Positions 10,663 through 19,083 of a stretch of 60,000 nt of DNA are shown piece by piece. Within the stretch, counting starts at the first letter, position 1. Every line of letters starts with the position of its first letter. Origin of the DNA: Paenibacillus sp. GM2. Its GTDB lineage: Bacteria; Bacillota; Bacilli; Paenibacillales; Paenibacillaceae. The notes below the pieces were generated by a model, which was not told where the DNA came from, did not search any database, and saw nothing but the letters and a program-made list of their open reading frames with translations. The stretch spans positions 1 to 60,000 of the forward strand of contig NZ_LN831273.1 in assembly GCF_900069005.2 (NCBI RefSeq), written 5' to 3'. The translations under genes and the position numbers were made by a program.

Positions 10663-10756
10663 TGTGGATAACACTGTTCATAACTGCTTATTTATCCCCA
10701 TTATTATACACATATTAGACTTTTTCCTTGTGTATATGTTCATAACTTGTGCATAA
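10663..10756. promoter_or_regulatory. DnaA-box cluster
   Basis: In 94 bases there are three exact matches to TTATNCACA: 10663-10671 (minus), 10704-10712 (plus) and 10748-10756 (minus). Four more sites have one mismatch, at 10675-10683, 10692-10700, 10729-10737 and 10737-10745. The density resembles oriC or the DnaA-titrating clusters known in B. subtilis. The rest of the 10582-10931 gap is AT-rich and holds a promoter for the kinase gene. Confidence 0.75.
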
Positions 10757-10839
10757 CTTTTGCGGTTTCGGGTAATAAATCGCAGAAAATAGATATTTTT
10801 TCTTAATTGTAGATAAAGGAAATAGGAATTTCAACGTCT

Positions 10840-10867
10840 TTGCAAAATCTTACAATACGGTTATGAT
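10840..10867 (+). promoter_or_regulatory. Probable promoter of the sensor kinase
   Basis: TTGCAA (10840-10845), a 16-base spacer and TATGAT (10862-10867) lie 65 bases before the start codon and 84 bases after the DnaA-box cluster. Confidence 0.6.
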
Positions 10868-10931
10868 GAGGGTAGTATCAAAGCAAGATTCGACATTAAC
10901 CTCAATGTCCTGCAAGAGGTGAGAAGATCAT

Positions 10932-12836
10932 TTGTCCATTAAATTCAAATTATCTATAGTGATGTCTCTTTTTGCTCTGGCCCTATTAACGGTTAACATT
11001 GTTCTTAGTTTTCTGTCAACTCGTGACAATCTTCGCAGAGACAGTGAAGCTAATATGATGTTAATCGCTAAGCAAATTGCTCTGGCAGTGGAACAATCCC
11101 GTTCCATATATGATTATGTGAAGAGAAATGAAATCGGCCAACAAATGGGGAACGGCTCTTCTTTTGGCGGAATGTTAGACATGACAAGTCCGGAAAGAAT
11201 TGTGAATGAATCTCTCCGGTCCAACCAGCATCTATTGGAGATCACAGGTTTCTTCCCCGATGAACTTCGTGATCATCGCAGCATCCTATTTGGCACGTAT
11301 AAGTATAAGAATGAGACTGATATCTTTGAGAAATCCGCAGAAGCCGCCGAGAAGGGGACAAGCCTACTCAAGGATACAATCATTAACGGCAAACGCGTAC
11401 TAGAGTGTCTTATCCCCATTCAACCGAGCAATCAACAGCCTTACATGATTCGAATTATCTCCAGCTATGAACCTATTTCAGCAGCGATCACCAAGCAGGT
11501 GATTAACGAAATTTCAATCTCCATTATATTGTTGCAAATCGTCGTGTTCTCAAGTTATATTCTTGCCGGAGAACTGATTCGGCCGATTCAAGACATTTTG
11601 TATAAGGTGAACCGGTTATCCTCGGGAGATTTCCAGGCCAAAATCGAGATAAAGCGCCAAGATGAGCTTGGTCTTCTGGGACAACAGATCAACAGGATGG
11701 CGGATTATATGGGGCATCATACAGAAGAGCTGAAGCTGAAGAACGACGAGAACCAGGTAATCAAGGAACGGCTGGAGTCGATTATTAATCAGATGGCGGA
11801 TGCGATTCATGTAACAGATCTAAGCGACAGGATATTGGAAGTAAATCGGGCGTTCGAACAGCTGTATGGCTGGAATAGCGAGGAGATCGTCGGCACCAGG
11901 CTTGATTTTGTGCCCTATTCTTATCAAGAGGAGAGAGAATCCTGGCTGAAGGAGCTTAGGGAGGGGCGTCCTTATGTCCTGGCTGAGACAACTCGCATTT
12001 GCAAGGATGGGCGATTAGTTAATGTAAGCATTAGCGTCTCTCCGATATTCGATGAAGACGGTGAGATCGTATCACTGATCAACATCTCAAGGGATATGAC
12101 GGAGCATAATAAAATGGAGGAACTGCTCAGGCGCGCGGAGAAGCTGCGGACGGTGGGGCAGCTGGCGGCTGGTGTAGCGCATGAGATACGCAATCCGTTG
12201 ACTACGCTCAGAGGATTCCTGCAATTGCAGCAGCGCACGCGCACCGTCAATGACACACATACAGATATCATGCTCTCTGAACTGGAGCGGATTAATATGA
12301 TTGTGAGTGAATTTCTAATTCTAGCTAAGCCGCAGGCAGTTCAGTTCGAAATTAAGGATGTCAGATATACCGTCGGCGATGTGATATCGCTGCTGGATAG
12401 TGAAGCGCATTTACATAATATTGTGTTCGAGCACCATTTCTCTACTTCCCCTCTTCTGGTACACTGTGAAGAGAATCAATTAAAGCAGGTGTTCATTAAT
12501 GTGTTGAAGAATGCAATGGAGGCGATGCCCGGAGGAGGAAGGATCACGCTCCAGGTCGCTGACAATGACGAGCATTACATTGCGATTCGGTTCATTGATG
12601 AAGGGGAAGGGATATCGAAGGAACGGCTGGATAAGCTGGGAGAACCTTTCTATACGAGCAAAGAGAAGGGGACAGGCCTCGGACTAATGATCAGTCAGCG
12701 TATCATAGAAGGCCATAAGGGAATGTTTGAAATCGATAGTGAGCTGGGTAAGGGAACGACCGTGACGATTACCCTGCCGCGAATCAAGGAAGTTCAAGAG
12801 CCAGTTGCGACCACAACGGGCGAAGAAATAGCATAA
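10932..12836 (+). CDS. Membrane PAS sensor histidine kinase, orphan, sporulation-kinase-like
   Basis: The 634-aa kinase starts at TTG 10932, nine bases after aagaggtg. Its parts in order are membrane helix 1 (7-28), an extracytoplasmic sensor (about 30-190), helix 2 (194-213), HAMP (214-266), PAS (about 280-395), HisKA with the phosphorylated His417 in AGVAHEIRNPLTTLRG, and a C-terminal ATPase domain with GEGISKERL and GTGLGLMI boxes. No response regulator is adjacent, which is usual for kinases that feed the sporulation phosphorelay (KinA-E). spo0F is in the same window, so a link is plausible but inferred. The DnaA-box cluster upstream could tie its expression to replication. Confidence 0.88.
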   Translation: MSIKFKLSIVMSLFALALLTVNIVLSFLSTRDNLRRDSEANMMLIAKQIALAVEQSRSIYDYVKRNEIGQQMGNGSSFGGMLDMTSPERIVNESLRSNQHLLEITGFFPDELRDHRSILFGTYKYKNETDIFEKSAEAAEKGTSLLKDTIINGKRVLECLIPIQPSNQQPYMIRIISSYEPISAAITKQVINEISISIILLQIVVFSSYILAGELIRPIQDILYKVNRLSSGDFQAKIEIKRQDELGLLGQQINRMADYMGHHTEELKLKNDENQVIKERLESIINQMADAIHVTDLSDRILEVNRAFEQLYGWNSEEIVGTRLDFVPYSYQEERESWLKELREGRPYVLAETTRICKDGRLVNVSISVSPIFDEDGEIVSLINISRDMTEHNKMEELLRRAEKLRTVGQLAAGVAHEIRNPLTTLRGFLQLQQRTRTVNDTHTDIMLSELERINMIVSEFLILAKPQAVQFEIKDVRYTVGDVISLLDSEAHLHNIVFEHHFSTSPLLVHCEENQLKQVFINVLKNAMEAMPGGGRITLQVADNDEHYIAIRFIDEGEGISKERLDKLGEPFYTSKEKGTGLGLMISQRIIEGHKGMFEIDSELGKGTTVTITLPRIKEVQEPVATTTGEEIA

Positions 12837-12854
12837 CGGGGTGACCATACAACG

Positions 12855-13556
12855 GTGAGAATCAATAAATTTATCAGCGAGACAGGCTATTGCTCCAGAC
12901 GGGAGGCAGACAAGCTGGTCGAGTCCGGCAAGGTAACGATTAACGGTGTAACCGCTCAGCTGGGAAGTCAGGCCGAGCCAGGAGATGATGTGAGGATTAA
13001 TGGGGCTCCTCTTCAGGAGAAGCCGTCTAAGCACGTCTACATCGCTCTGAATAAGCCTGTCGGGATTACGAGTACGACAGAGCATCATATCAAAGGCAAC
13101 ATCGTCGATTTTATTGGACATGAAGAACGTATTTTCCCAATCGGACGCTTGGATAAGGATTCCGAAGGATTGATTCTGCTAACCAGCGATGGCGACATAG
13201 TCAACAAGATCCTGCGGTCTGAAGGCAAGCATGAGAAGGAATATATCGTTACAGTAAACCGCCCGATTACGCCTTCGTTCCTGAAAGCAATGGGGGAGGG
13301 TGTTAGAATCCTGGGCGCCATGACCCTGCCTTGCCAAATTACAAGAATCTCTGATCGAACCTTCCGGATTATACTTGTCGAGGGCAAGAATCGCCAGATT
13401 CGCCGTATGTGCAGTGCGCTTGGGTATGAAGTACAGAAGCTGCAGCGGATTCGTATTATGAATATCCAGCTTGGATCATTGAAGGTTGGAACGTGGCGGG
13501 ATTTGAACGAGCAGGAGAAAAGAGAGCTTGGTGGGATGTTGAATTATAAGCTGTAA
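12855..13556 (+). CDS. rluF: 23S rRNA pseudouridine synthase, RluF type
   Basis: The 233-aa enzyme has an N-terminal S4 RNA-binding domain (1-55, with ETGYCSRREADKLVESG) and an RsuA/RluB-type catalytic domain. The catalytic Asp100 is in GRLDKDSEGLILL. The stretches NKPVGITSTTE, NIVDFIGH and RIMNIQLGSL follow E. coli RluF closely, so I favour the RluF branch, which modifies U2604 of 23S rRNA there; RluB-type activity cannot be excluded. GTG at 12855 follows ggggtga by ten bases and overlaps no other frame. It lies 18 bases after the kinase stop and is probably cotranscribed with it. Confidence 0.85.
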   Translation: MRINKFISETGYCSRREADKLVESGKVTINGVTAQLGSQAEPGDDVRINGAPLQEKPSKHVYIALNKPVGITSTTEHHIKGNIVDFIGHEERIFPIGRLDKDSEGLILLTSDGDIVNKILRSEGKHEKEYIVTVNRPITPSFLKAMGEGVRILGAMTLPCQITRISDRTFRIILVEGKNRQIRRMCSALGYEVQKLQRIRIMNIQLGSLKVGTWRDLNEQEKRELGGMLNYKL

Positions 13557-13602
13557 CAAGCTTGGTAATTATATGAGACCTTCATGAACAGCACGAGGTA
13601 AT

Positions 13603-13641
13603 AAAAAAGATGGAGCCAGAGTTCTGGTCTCCATCTTTTTT
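13603..13641. terminator. Bidirectional terminator between rluF and motB
   Basis: The long stem (aaaaaagatggag with ctccatctttttt) has A and T tracts on both sides and so can work in either direction. It abuts the motB stop codon. Confidence 0.88.
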
Positions 13642-14444
13642 TATTCATGAGCCGTAGTTACACCTAGCTTCTGATCCGGATCGACATACTTGCGAATAAT
13701 CGATACTTCGACGCGGCGGTTCTGTGCTCTGCCGACTGCTGAGTCGTTGGTGGATACCGGATGATACTCGCCGTATCCAATCGCACTGAACTTCTGTGGA
13801 TCAAGCTGTGTATTCAGCATCAATATCTTCATAAAATTCAATGCCCGGGCGGAGCTAAGATCCCAGTTTGAAGGGAATTCTTTATTGGATATCGGTACAT
13901 TGTCAGTATGACCGGAGACGATAACCTCATAGTCCGGGAACTGCTCTAGCATGTCCGAGATGGCTTTGGCCAGCTTACGGGCATCCGGCTTCACCTCGGC
14001 TTCTCCTGAAGGGAACAGCGCTTTGTCGCTGATCGTAATCATCAGCTGGGACTGATTGAGCTTCGTATCAAGATCATTGGTCAGCCCATTCTGCTTAATA
14101 TAGTTATCCAATTGTTTCTTAAGCCCTTCCAGGTTTTCCTGCTCCCTACGCTTAAGCTCGTTTACACTCGCTTTTACTTCGTCCGGCTTAGGCTGTGCTT
14201 TGAAGGATTGCATGTCGTTACTATTGAATGAGCTCTGATCCAGAATCCCCGATCCGCCGCTGAGCACGTTGTTAAAGGCATCGCTGACCGCTTTGAATTT
14301 CTCCGCGTTCACGGAGCTCATTCCGAACAGGACGATGAACATGGCAAGCAGAAGGGTCATAAGGTCAGAATAAGGGAGCAGCCAGCTCTCGTCTGCATGC
14401 TCTTCATGCTCTTGATTGCGTTTATTCCGTTTGCGCACCTTCAC
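13641..14444 (-). CDS. motB: Flagellar motor stator protein MotB
   Basis: MotB forms the proton (or sodium) channel of the flagellar stator with MotA and anchors it to peptidoglycan. The 267-aa protein has a short basic, charged N-terminus and a single membrane helix (about 28-45) preceded by the ion-binding Asp27 in LLPYSDLMTLLLAMF. A linker follows, then an OmpA-like peptidoglycan-binding domain with SGHTDNVP and RRVEVSI. The start overlaps the motA end by 23 bases, so translation is probably coupled. No other flagellar gene is in the window, which is usual for motAB in Bacillales. Confidence 0.94.
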   Translation of the reverse strand: MKVRKRNKRNQEHEEHADESWLLPYSDLMTLLLAMFIVLFGMSSVNAEKFKAVSDAFNNVLSGGSGILDQSSFNSNDMQSFKAQPKPDEVKASVNELKRREQENLEGLKKQLDNYIKQNGLTNDLDTKLNQSQLMITISDKALFPSGEAEVKPDARKLAKAISDMLEQFPDYEVIVSGHTDNVPISNKEFPSNWDLSSARALNFMKILMLNTQLDPQKFSAIGYGEYHPVSTNDSAVGRAQNRRVEVSIIRKYVDPDQKLGVTTAHE

Positions 14445-15225
14445 CCGCCCCCTTTTCTAGGATTTGAGCGCGTTCGGCAGGGGTTAAGAATACAGCAAGC
14501 TTTTGTTGAATTGCGATTGTAGACACCCCGGATTGAATGGATAACAGGCCTTCTACCATCATGAGTCGAATCTCTATTTCTTTCTTTGAGAGACGTTTAA
14601 GTTTATTGGCAATGGGATGCCACAGTACGTAACCGGTGAAAATACCGAACACGGTTGCGATAAATGCACCTGAGATCGCATGGGAGAGAACATCGACATC
14701 GCTCATATCTGACAATGCTGCAATCAGACCGACAACGGCACCGAGTACACCGAGCGTAGGAGCATACATTCCGGCTTGTGAGAAGATCTGCGCCCCTGCC
14801 TTGTGTCTTTCTTCCGTAGCGGCGATGTCCTCTGTCAGGACATCCTGTACGAATTCCTGATCATTGCCGTCAATGATCATCCGCATTCCGTTCCGCAAGA
14901 AATCGTCATTAATTTCTTCTACCTTGGCTTCCAGAGCGAGCAGCCCTTCACGGCGGGTAATTGTGGCCCACTCCGCAAACAGCGCAATCAGTTCACCCTT
15001 CGTAATAATTTTTGGCTTGACGACCGTCATTTTGAGCAATTTCGGAAATTTCTTCAGCTCAGATAGCGGGAACGCCATGAACAGAGTCGCAGCGGTACCC
15101 ACGAAGATAATGACAAAGGCCGCGGGGTTGGAGACCAAGCTTTCGATCGGCGCACCTTTTAGGAACATTCCCCAAATGAGTGCTACGAGTCCAAGAATAA
15201 GTCCAATAATCGTTGAGATTTCCAT
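14422..15225 (-). CDS. motA: Flagellar motor stator protein MotA
   Basis: MotA supplies the torque-generating cytoplasmic part of the stator. The 267-aa protein has four membrane helices (near residues 3-21, 34-52, 150-170 and 180-205) and a charged cytoplasmic loop between the second and third. The segment MYAPTLGVLGAVVGLI carries the conserved Pro and Gly near the channel. The protein could use protons (MotAB) or sodium (MotPS); I see no decisive residue. It heads a two-gene operon with motB on the minus strand. Confidence 0.94.
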   Translation of the reverse strand: MEISTIIGLILGLVALIWGMFLKGAPIESLVSNPAAFVIIFVGTAATLFMAFPLSELKKFPKLLKMTVVKPKIITKGELIALFAEWATITRREGLLALEAKVEEINDDFLRNGMRMIIDGNDQEFVQDVLTEDIAATEERHKAGAQIFSQAGMYAPTLGVLGAVVGLIAALSDMSDVDVLSHAISGAFIATVFGIFTGYVLWHPIANKLKRLSKKEIEIRLMMVEGLLSIQSGVSTIAIQQKLAVFLTPAERAQILEKGAGEGAQTE

Positions 15226-15414
15226 TGCACACCTCGTCCTTGAGATAATTATTCCATAATTCTGCCACCCGCATCCTTGCAGAACGGCATTTCTGATTTT
15301 ATGGAAATGGCTTATCTTTTTTATCGACAGAATTCCCTTTTTTTTTAAGGGCGATTTTCCGGTATAATGGGACTACGATTGAATATTCGTTAGAGTGAAG
15401 GGAGAAGAATCATC

Positions 15415-15708
15415 GTGGGCGTAAAGCATGGCAGAGATTATGAATATATTTTGGCAGATCTCACGAAGGCGGTAGGCCAGATATCTGATAGCTATATTTT
15501 CTTTGAGATGGAGGCTTCTGAATGGGAGATCCTCTCGAAGGAGGAGAAGCTGGAGGTCCAGGAGGCGCTGGCCGAGGACTTGTTCTTTGCGTTAGGCACG
15601 GAGCCGGTTATTTCCGTTGGCAGCGCAGTAGTGATTTATGATGCGGACAACCATCGCATCAATTTCCTAATCGGAGAGGATGAACTGGATTTCGTTGCAT
15701 TGATTTAA
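15415..15708 (+). CDS. Small conserved-looking protein of unknown function
   Basis: I do not recognise this 97-aa protein. It starts with GTG at 15415 after a ggga site and a TATAAT box (15363-15368) lies 47 bases upstream. It is acidic and without membrane segments or signal peptide. The segments SDSYIFFEMEASEWEIL and EPVISVGSAVVIYD suggest a mixed alpha/beta fold. It stands alone between the divergent motA and a pterin dehydratase gene. Codon use and the ribosome site look real. Confidence 0.65.
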   Translation: MGVKHGRDYEYILADLTKAVGQISDSYIFFEMEASEWEILSKEEKLEVQEALAEDLFFALGTEPVISVGSAVVIYDADNHRINFLIGEDELDFVALI

Positions 15709-15871
15709 TATTTATTCCCTTATTTTGTTTATACAGTAAACGCTATGGTAATATATTGGATAGCATGATCGTTGAATAGAAGAATATAATGAATTAATAT
15801 CTCATGTACGGTTCAGATGCAAGAATGATATGGGGATATTTTTTGAGAACGAACGGGAGGTAGAAATAAAA

Positions 15872-16171
15872 ATGCCGTTTACACCGCAGGAAATAGAAGC
15901 GCATTTAGAGAGACTGGAAGGATGGGAGCTAGAGGAAGGACGATGGATCGTTCGCAAATATACCTTCTCTAATTATATGAAGGGAATCGCTTTTGTCGAT
16001 GAGGTTGCAGCCATATCAGAGGCGTTCAATCATCACCCTTTTATAACCATTGACCATAAAACAGTGACGCTTCGGCTGACATCATGGGAGGAAGGCGGTA
16101 TAACGGCCGTTGATATTAAGGAAGCACAGCAGTACAACGAGGCTTTCGAGAAGGCGCGTTCTGTAGGCTGA
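15872..16171 (+). CDS. 4a-hydroxytetrahydrobiopterin dehydratase (PCD/DCoH family)
   Basis: This 99-aa protein belongs to the pterin-4a-carbinolamine dehydratases, which dehydrate the pterin cofactor after aromatic amino acid hydroxylation. The active-site region is FNHHPFITIDHKTVTL, with the paired His-His and the third His. ATG at 15872 lies eleven bases after gggagg (15855-15860); the frame extends 14 codons up without a ribosome site. No phenylalanine hydroxylase gene is nearby, so the physiological role here is unclear. Some bacterial members are thought to serve molybdopterin or pterin recycling. Confidence 0.88.
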   Translation: MPFTPQEIEAHLERLEGWELEEGRWIVRKYTFSNYMKGIAFVDEVAAISEAFNHHPFITIDHKTVTLRLTSWEEGGITAVDIKEAQQYNEAFEKARSVG

Positions 16172-16236
16172 TGCATCGATAGGCTTCTACACCGGCTGGA
16201 AGTGGAACTCAATGTTATACAGCCGGCTCGTATAGA

Positions 16237-16272
16237 AGAACGCCCACCAGGGATCCCCTTGGCGGGCGTTCT
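16237..16272. terminator. Hairpin between dehydratase and cytochrome genes
   Basis: The stem agaacgccc/gggcgttct extends through a second pairing block in the loop. It lies between convergent genes and probably serves both; the T tract is weak. Confidence 0.7.
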
Positions 16273-16283
16273 TTGTGCTGCGA

Positions 16284-16640
16284 TTATTTTTGCTCCGCAA
16301 GCCAGAGGGCTACGTTCGCAATTTCTTCGTCCTTCAGCCTATCCTTAAAGGTCGGCATTTGTCCTTTGCCTTTCTTGATGATGCCGTAGAGCTGATCCGC
16401 TGTTAATTGAGCTCCGATTTTCTGCAAATTCGGACCAACTTGACCTTGCAGTTGATCGCCATGGCAACTGATACAGTTTGCCTTGATCGTAGCATCGGCC
16501 TGATCAACATTGAGAGTAATTTCAGGCATGGTTGGCTTGGCCTCTTTGGCCACTTCCTCTTTACCAGGTAAGGTGAAAATTAACACGATGGCCATAATGA
16601 ATGCCACGCCGAGTAATCCGCTCATGATCCATTTCTGCAC
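16284..16640 (-). CDS. Membrane-anchored small cytochrome c (c550/CccA type)
   Basis: The product is a 118-aa electron carrier of the respiratory chain, facing outward. After a short basic start it has one membrane helix (about 7-25), then a linker and a class I cytochrome c domain. CISCH is the haem attachment site and the Met in KGQMPTF is the likely sixth ligand. I chose GTG at 16640, eight bases after aagggg. An in-frame ATG at 16676 has no ribosome site and is directly preceded by TATAAT, which would put it upstream of the transcript start. B. subtilis CccA is the closest relative by architecture. Confidence 0.87.
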   Translation of the reverse strand: MQKWIMSGLLGVAFIMAIVLIFTLPGKEEVAKEAKPTMPEITLNVDQADATIKANCISCHGDQLQGQVGPNLQKIGAQLTADQLYGIIKKGKGQMPTFKDRLKDEEIANVALWLAEQK

Positions 16641-16775
16641 ACGAATCGCCCCTTTTATGTAAGCTATCCATTCCATTATACCGGAACATTGCAGTGGATC
16701 ATAGCGTTTGTGACAAAAAAAGTAATGATAATTTAGCGTTTTCTTGAAAATATATGCAAATCATCACAGACAACA

Positions 16776-17300
16776 TTAAAGTTCATTATGACCAGACTCT
16801 CCCTCTTTAGGGAATCCTCGAAATACCATACAATAGTATGGTTTGGAAATGCCGCCGGGCGTCATCTTCTCATATAGATCAGTAATCACGAAGCCCGATT
16901 TCTGGTAGGCTCGGATCGCTCTTTTGTTCCAGGTCAGAACCTCAAGATCCACCTCATTATCAGGCTTACGACGCAGCGCTTCCTCCACGATCGCGATGAC
17001 AAATGATTTACCGTAACCATGGCCGCATAAATCAGGTCTCATCCCGACCCCAATACGGGTTACTCCTTTGAGGGGAAAGTATTGGGCAAAGCCCGCGAGC
17101 TCGCCGTTTTCATCCAATAGGGAGGCGTATTGTTCGGCCCGTAGTGCAGGATTGCCGAATTCTACATCGAGCGCCTTCATCTGCTCCCAAGGGAGCCAGC
17201 TATATACGTCATAGGGAGAATCGTAGCGCCAGGTGCAGATGTCTGCGCCATGGTCTTCTTCCATAGGTACAATAAGAAATTTCGGAATATACTTTTCCAT
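16776..17300 (-). CDS. GNAT family N-acetyltransferase
   Basis: The 174-aa protein has the GNAT fold: a central motif A with RIGVGMRPDLCGHGYGKSFV (acetyl-CoA binding, about 90-110) and the C-terminal block LEVLTWNKRAIRAYQKSGF. The substrate cannot be told. It begins at ATG 17300, right after aaggaggcgtaaat; the frame runs 19 codons further up, but without a ribosome site. It stands alone on the minus strand, with about 130 bases to the cytochrome gene. Confidence 0.88.
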   Translation of the reverse strand: MEKYIPKFLIVPMEEDHGADICTWRYDSPYDVYSWLPWEQMKALDVEFGNPALRAEQYASLLDENGELAGFAQYFPLKGVTRIGVGMRPDLCGHGYGKSFVIAIVEEALRRKPDNEVDLEVLTWNKRAIRAYQKSGFVITDLYEKMTPGGISKPYYCMVFRGFPKEGESGHNEL

Positions 17301-17441
17301 ATTTACGCCTCCTTGCTTATTGCATGATACGATGCCTAGATACCTTTTTAAACTCACTCTAACGGGAATTCTATTCCTTGTAAAGGTGTTAGTGCGATTT
17401 TAGAATATTTTGCTTGCACGATGCGCTACAGGATCGGAGAT

Positions 17442-17482
17442 AAAAAAATGCAATTGATTCCGGGCGTGGAATCAATTGCATT
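17442..17482 (-). terminator. Terminator of the first NlpC/P60 gene
   Basis: The perfect stem tgcaattgattc/gaatcaattgca is followed on the minus strand by seven T residues. Confidence 0.88.
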
Positions 17483-17541
17483 ATATAGTTATAAATGATG
17501 ATAAATGAATGAATGAAAGTTAAATGGTTGAACGCTGAAGA

Positions 17542-18012
17542 TTAGGCTTGGGCATACAGAGAATAAGTATATTGGCTAAGGATACGCTTGGCGCCTACAT
17601 AACGCGTTTTGTAGTAGCTATTGCTCAAGCTGTCGATCCGAACGCCTTTAGAGGAGGAAGAATGTGCAAATTCTCCATTACCCACATAAATGCCTACATG
17701 GGAGACGCCTTTACCCGTCGTATTGAAGAAGACGAGATCGCCAGGCTTCAGCTGGCTCTTGCTTACTGCAGTGCCTTGCTTGAACTGATCTGTTGATACG
17801 CGAGGTAGGGTTACGCCCATTTTCTGATATACGTATTTGGTGAAGCCTGAGCAGTCAAAGCCGCTGCTGGCGCTAATTCCACCAAGTCTGTAAGGTGTAC
17901 CGTATACCGAGTCAACAACATTAGTAAGAGTGGTACTCGCAAAAGCATTGCCGCTTTGCATGGTGAAGAAGATGGCTAGGCTTGCAGCGGCTGCGATGAT
18001 TGTTTTTCTCAA
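17542..18012 (-). CDS. Secreted NlpC/P60 peptidoglycan endopeptidase (first copy)
   Basis: The 156-aa protein has a signal peptide (about 1-25, ending AFA) and a single NlpC/P60 domain with no separate wall-binding domain. The catalytic Cys is in SGFDCSGFTKY and the His in SHVGIYVG; a further His lies in GEFAHSS. Such enzymes cut peptide cross-bridges (D,L-endopeptidase type). The likely start is TTG at 18012, nine bases after ggaagga; the frame opens six codons earlier but that would place the ribosome site inside the gene. A c-di-AMP riboswitch lies immediately upstream. The next gene upstream is a paralogue with the same arrangement, so the pair looks like a tandem duplication. Confidence 0.92.
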   Translation of the reverse strand: MRKTIIAAAASLAIFFTMQSGNAFASTTLTNVVDSVYGTPYRLGGISASSGFDCSGFTKYVYQKMGVTLPRVSTDQFKQGTAVSKSQLKPGDLVFFNTTGKGVSHVGIYVGNGEFAHSSSSKGVRIDSLSNSYYKTRYVGAKRILSQYTYSLYAQA

Positions 18013-18030
18013 GATGTAAGCTCCTTCCAA

Positions 18031-18140
18031 GGCCTGCGAGGTTAGCTTGCGGATTCGGTTGAAGGTTCCCTATGGCGGCAGGATTGCGGCCAATTCACCC
18101 TAAATGGTTCCCCCGTTTCCCGGGTGCTGGGGAATTCGGC
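18031..18140 (-). ncRNA. c-di-AMP riboswitch (ydaO-yuaA class), first copy
   Basis: Read on the minus strand it shows the class's conserved blocks in order: ccgaattcccc, gggggaacc, gggtgaatt, gggaaccttcaaccgaatcc and agctaacctcg. Only about four bases separate its 3' end from the ribosome site, and no terminator lies between them. Ligand binding normally turns genes of this class off, many of which encode wall hydrolases. Confidence 0.92.
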
Positions 18141-18185
18141 TGTTCTTAGTTGATGCACCCAAAAGTTACGATAGTTACAACAAAG

Positions 18186-18202
18186 ATTACAAACTTGTTA
18201 CT
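18186..18202 (-). promoter_or_regulatory. WalR-like box upstream of first NlpC/P60 gene
   Basis: On the minus strand AGTAAC-N5-TGTAAT matches the WalR (YycF) consensus TGTWAH-N5-TGTWAH except for the first base. The same box occurs upstream of the paralogue. Confidence 0.5.
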
Positions 18203-18337
18203 ATTACATTGGTCATTTTACCAAACCCGCCCAGGTTTGACAAGCTTGTCGATAGATTTGATCTGCAAGTCGGTGTTTCTATCCAGGCAGATAGGCATAA
18301 AGGGCCAGAAGCGGGGAAAAAGCAGGCCCTTAGACAA

Positions 18338-18384
18338 ATAAAAAACCCACGGTTATGATTCCAAATGAATCTCCGTGGGTTTAA
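18338..18384 (-). terminator. Terminator of the second NlpC/P60 gene
   Basis: On the minus strand the arms aaacccacgg and ccgtgggttt are followed by a T tract. Confidence 0.85.
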
Positions 18385-18393
18385 AATTCGTTA

Positions 18394-18885
18394 TTATTCT
18401 ACATCATCGTGGTCTGTAACTTCTCCAGTAACATCTTCGTACTTATCAGAACTCATAACGCGCTTAGCTCCAACATAACGATCTACATAATATTTCTCGC
18501 TCAATTTGCTGATTACAACGCCCTTGGAAGAGGATGCATGAGCAAATTTGCCTTCACCTACATAAATACCTACATGGGATATGCCTTTGCCTGAAGTGTT
18601 AAAGAACACCAGGTCGCCAGCGATTAGTTCATCCTTGGATACGGATTCGCCCATTTTATATTGCGATCCCGATTGGTGAGGAAGCTTGACCCCGATCTTG
18701 GAGAATACATACATCGTGAACCCTGAGCAGTCAAACCCGGAAGTCGTTGTCCCACCGGATACATATTTCGTTCCTAACGCTCCATCAATAGCAGAGTCTA
18801 ATTTGGAATCAGCGAAAGCGCTACCAGTTCCGATGGAGAAAAGCAATGTAACACCAAGAGCTAATGTAGTTAACTGTTTCTTCAA
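18394..18885 (-). CDS. Secreted NlpC/P60 peptidoglycan endopeptidase (second copy)
   Basis: The 163-aa protein is a clear paralogue of the gene just downstream (17542-18012). It has a signal peptide (about 1-25, ending SAFA) and one NlpC/P60 domain with Cys in SGFDCSGFTMY, His in SHVGIYVG and GKFAHASS. It differs by an acidic C-terminal tail ending VTDHDDVE. TTG at 18885 lies nine bases after ggaagga. Its own ydaO riboswitch and a WalR-like box precede it. Each copy has its own terminator, so the two are separate transcription units with matching control. Confidence 0.92.
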   Translation of the reverse strand: MKKQLTTLALGVTLLFSIGTGSAFADSKLDSAIDGALGTKYVSGGTTTSGFDCSGFTMYVFSKIGVKLPHQSGSQYKMGESVSKDELIAGDLVFFNTSGKGISHVGIYVGEGKFAHASSSKGVVISKLSEKYYVDRYVGAKRVMSSDKYEDVTGEVTDHDDVE

Positions 18886-18905
18886 GAAAAATACTCCTTC
18901 CGATT

Positions 18906-19014
18906 GCCTACGAGGTTAGCTTAAGGATTCGGTTGAAGGTTCCCTATGATCCCTCTCTAGCGAGATCAATTCACCCAAAGTGGTTCCCCCGTTCCCCGTG
19001 GAGGGAATTCGGCC
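18906..19014 (-). ncRNA. c-di-AMP riboswitch (ydaO-yuaA class), second copy
   Basis: The same conserved blocks as in the first copy appear on the minus strand, ending agctaacctcgtaggc. The variable helix regions differ, so this is a true second aptamer with compensating changes. The ribosome site ggaagga begins a few bases beyond the 3' end. Confidence 0.92.
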
Positions 19015-19083
19015 ATGATTTCGTAAATAATTGTTATAATTACACTCGCAATTGCTATTACTTGACTTATTATGACAAGAATG

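Noticed and set aside
10817..10830. SigH -35 sites (AGGAAAT and AGGAATT) upstream of the kinase
   Set aside because: No GAAT-type -10 lies at the right distance from either.
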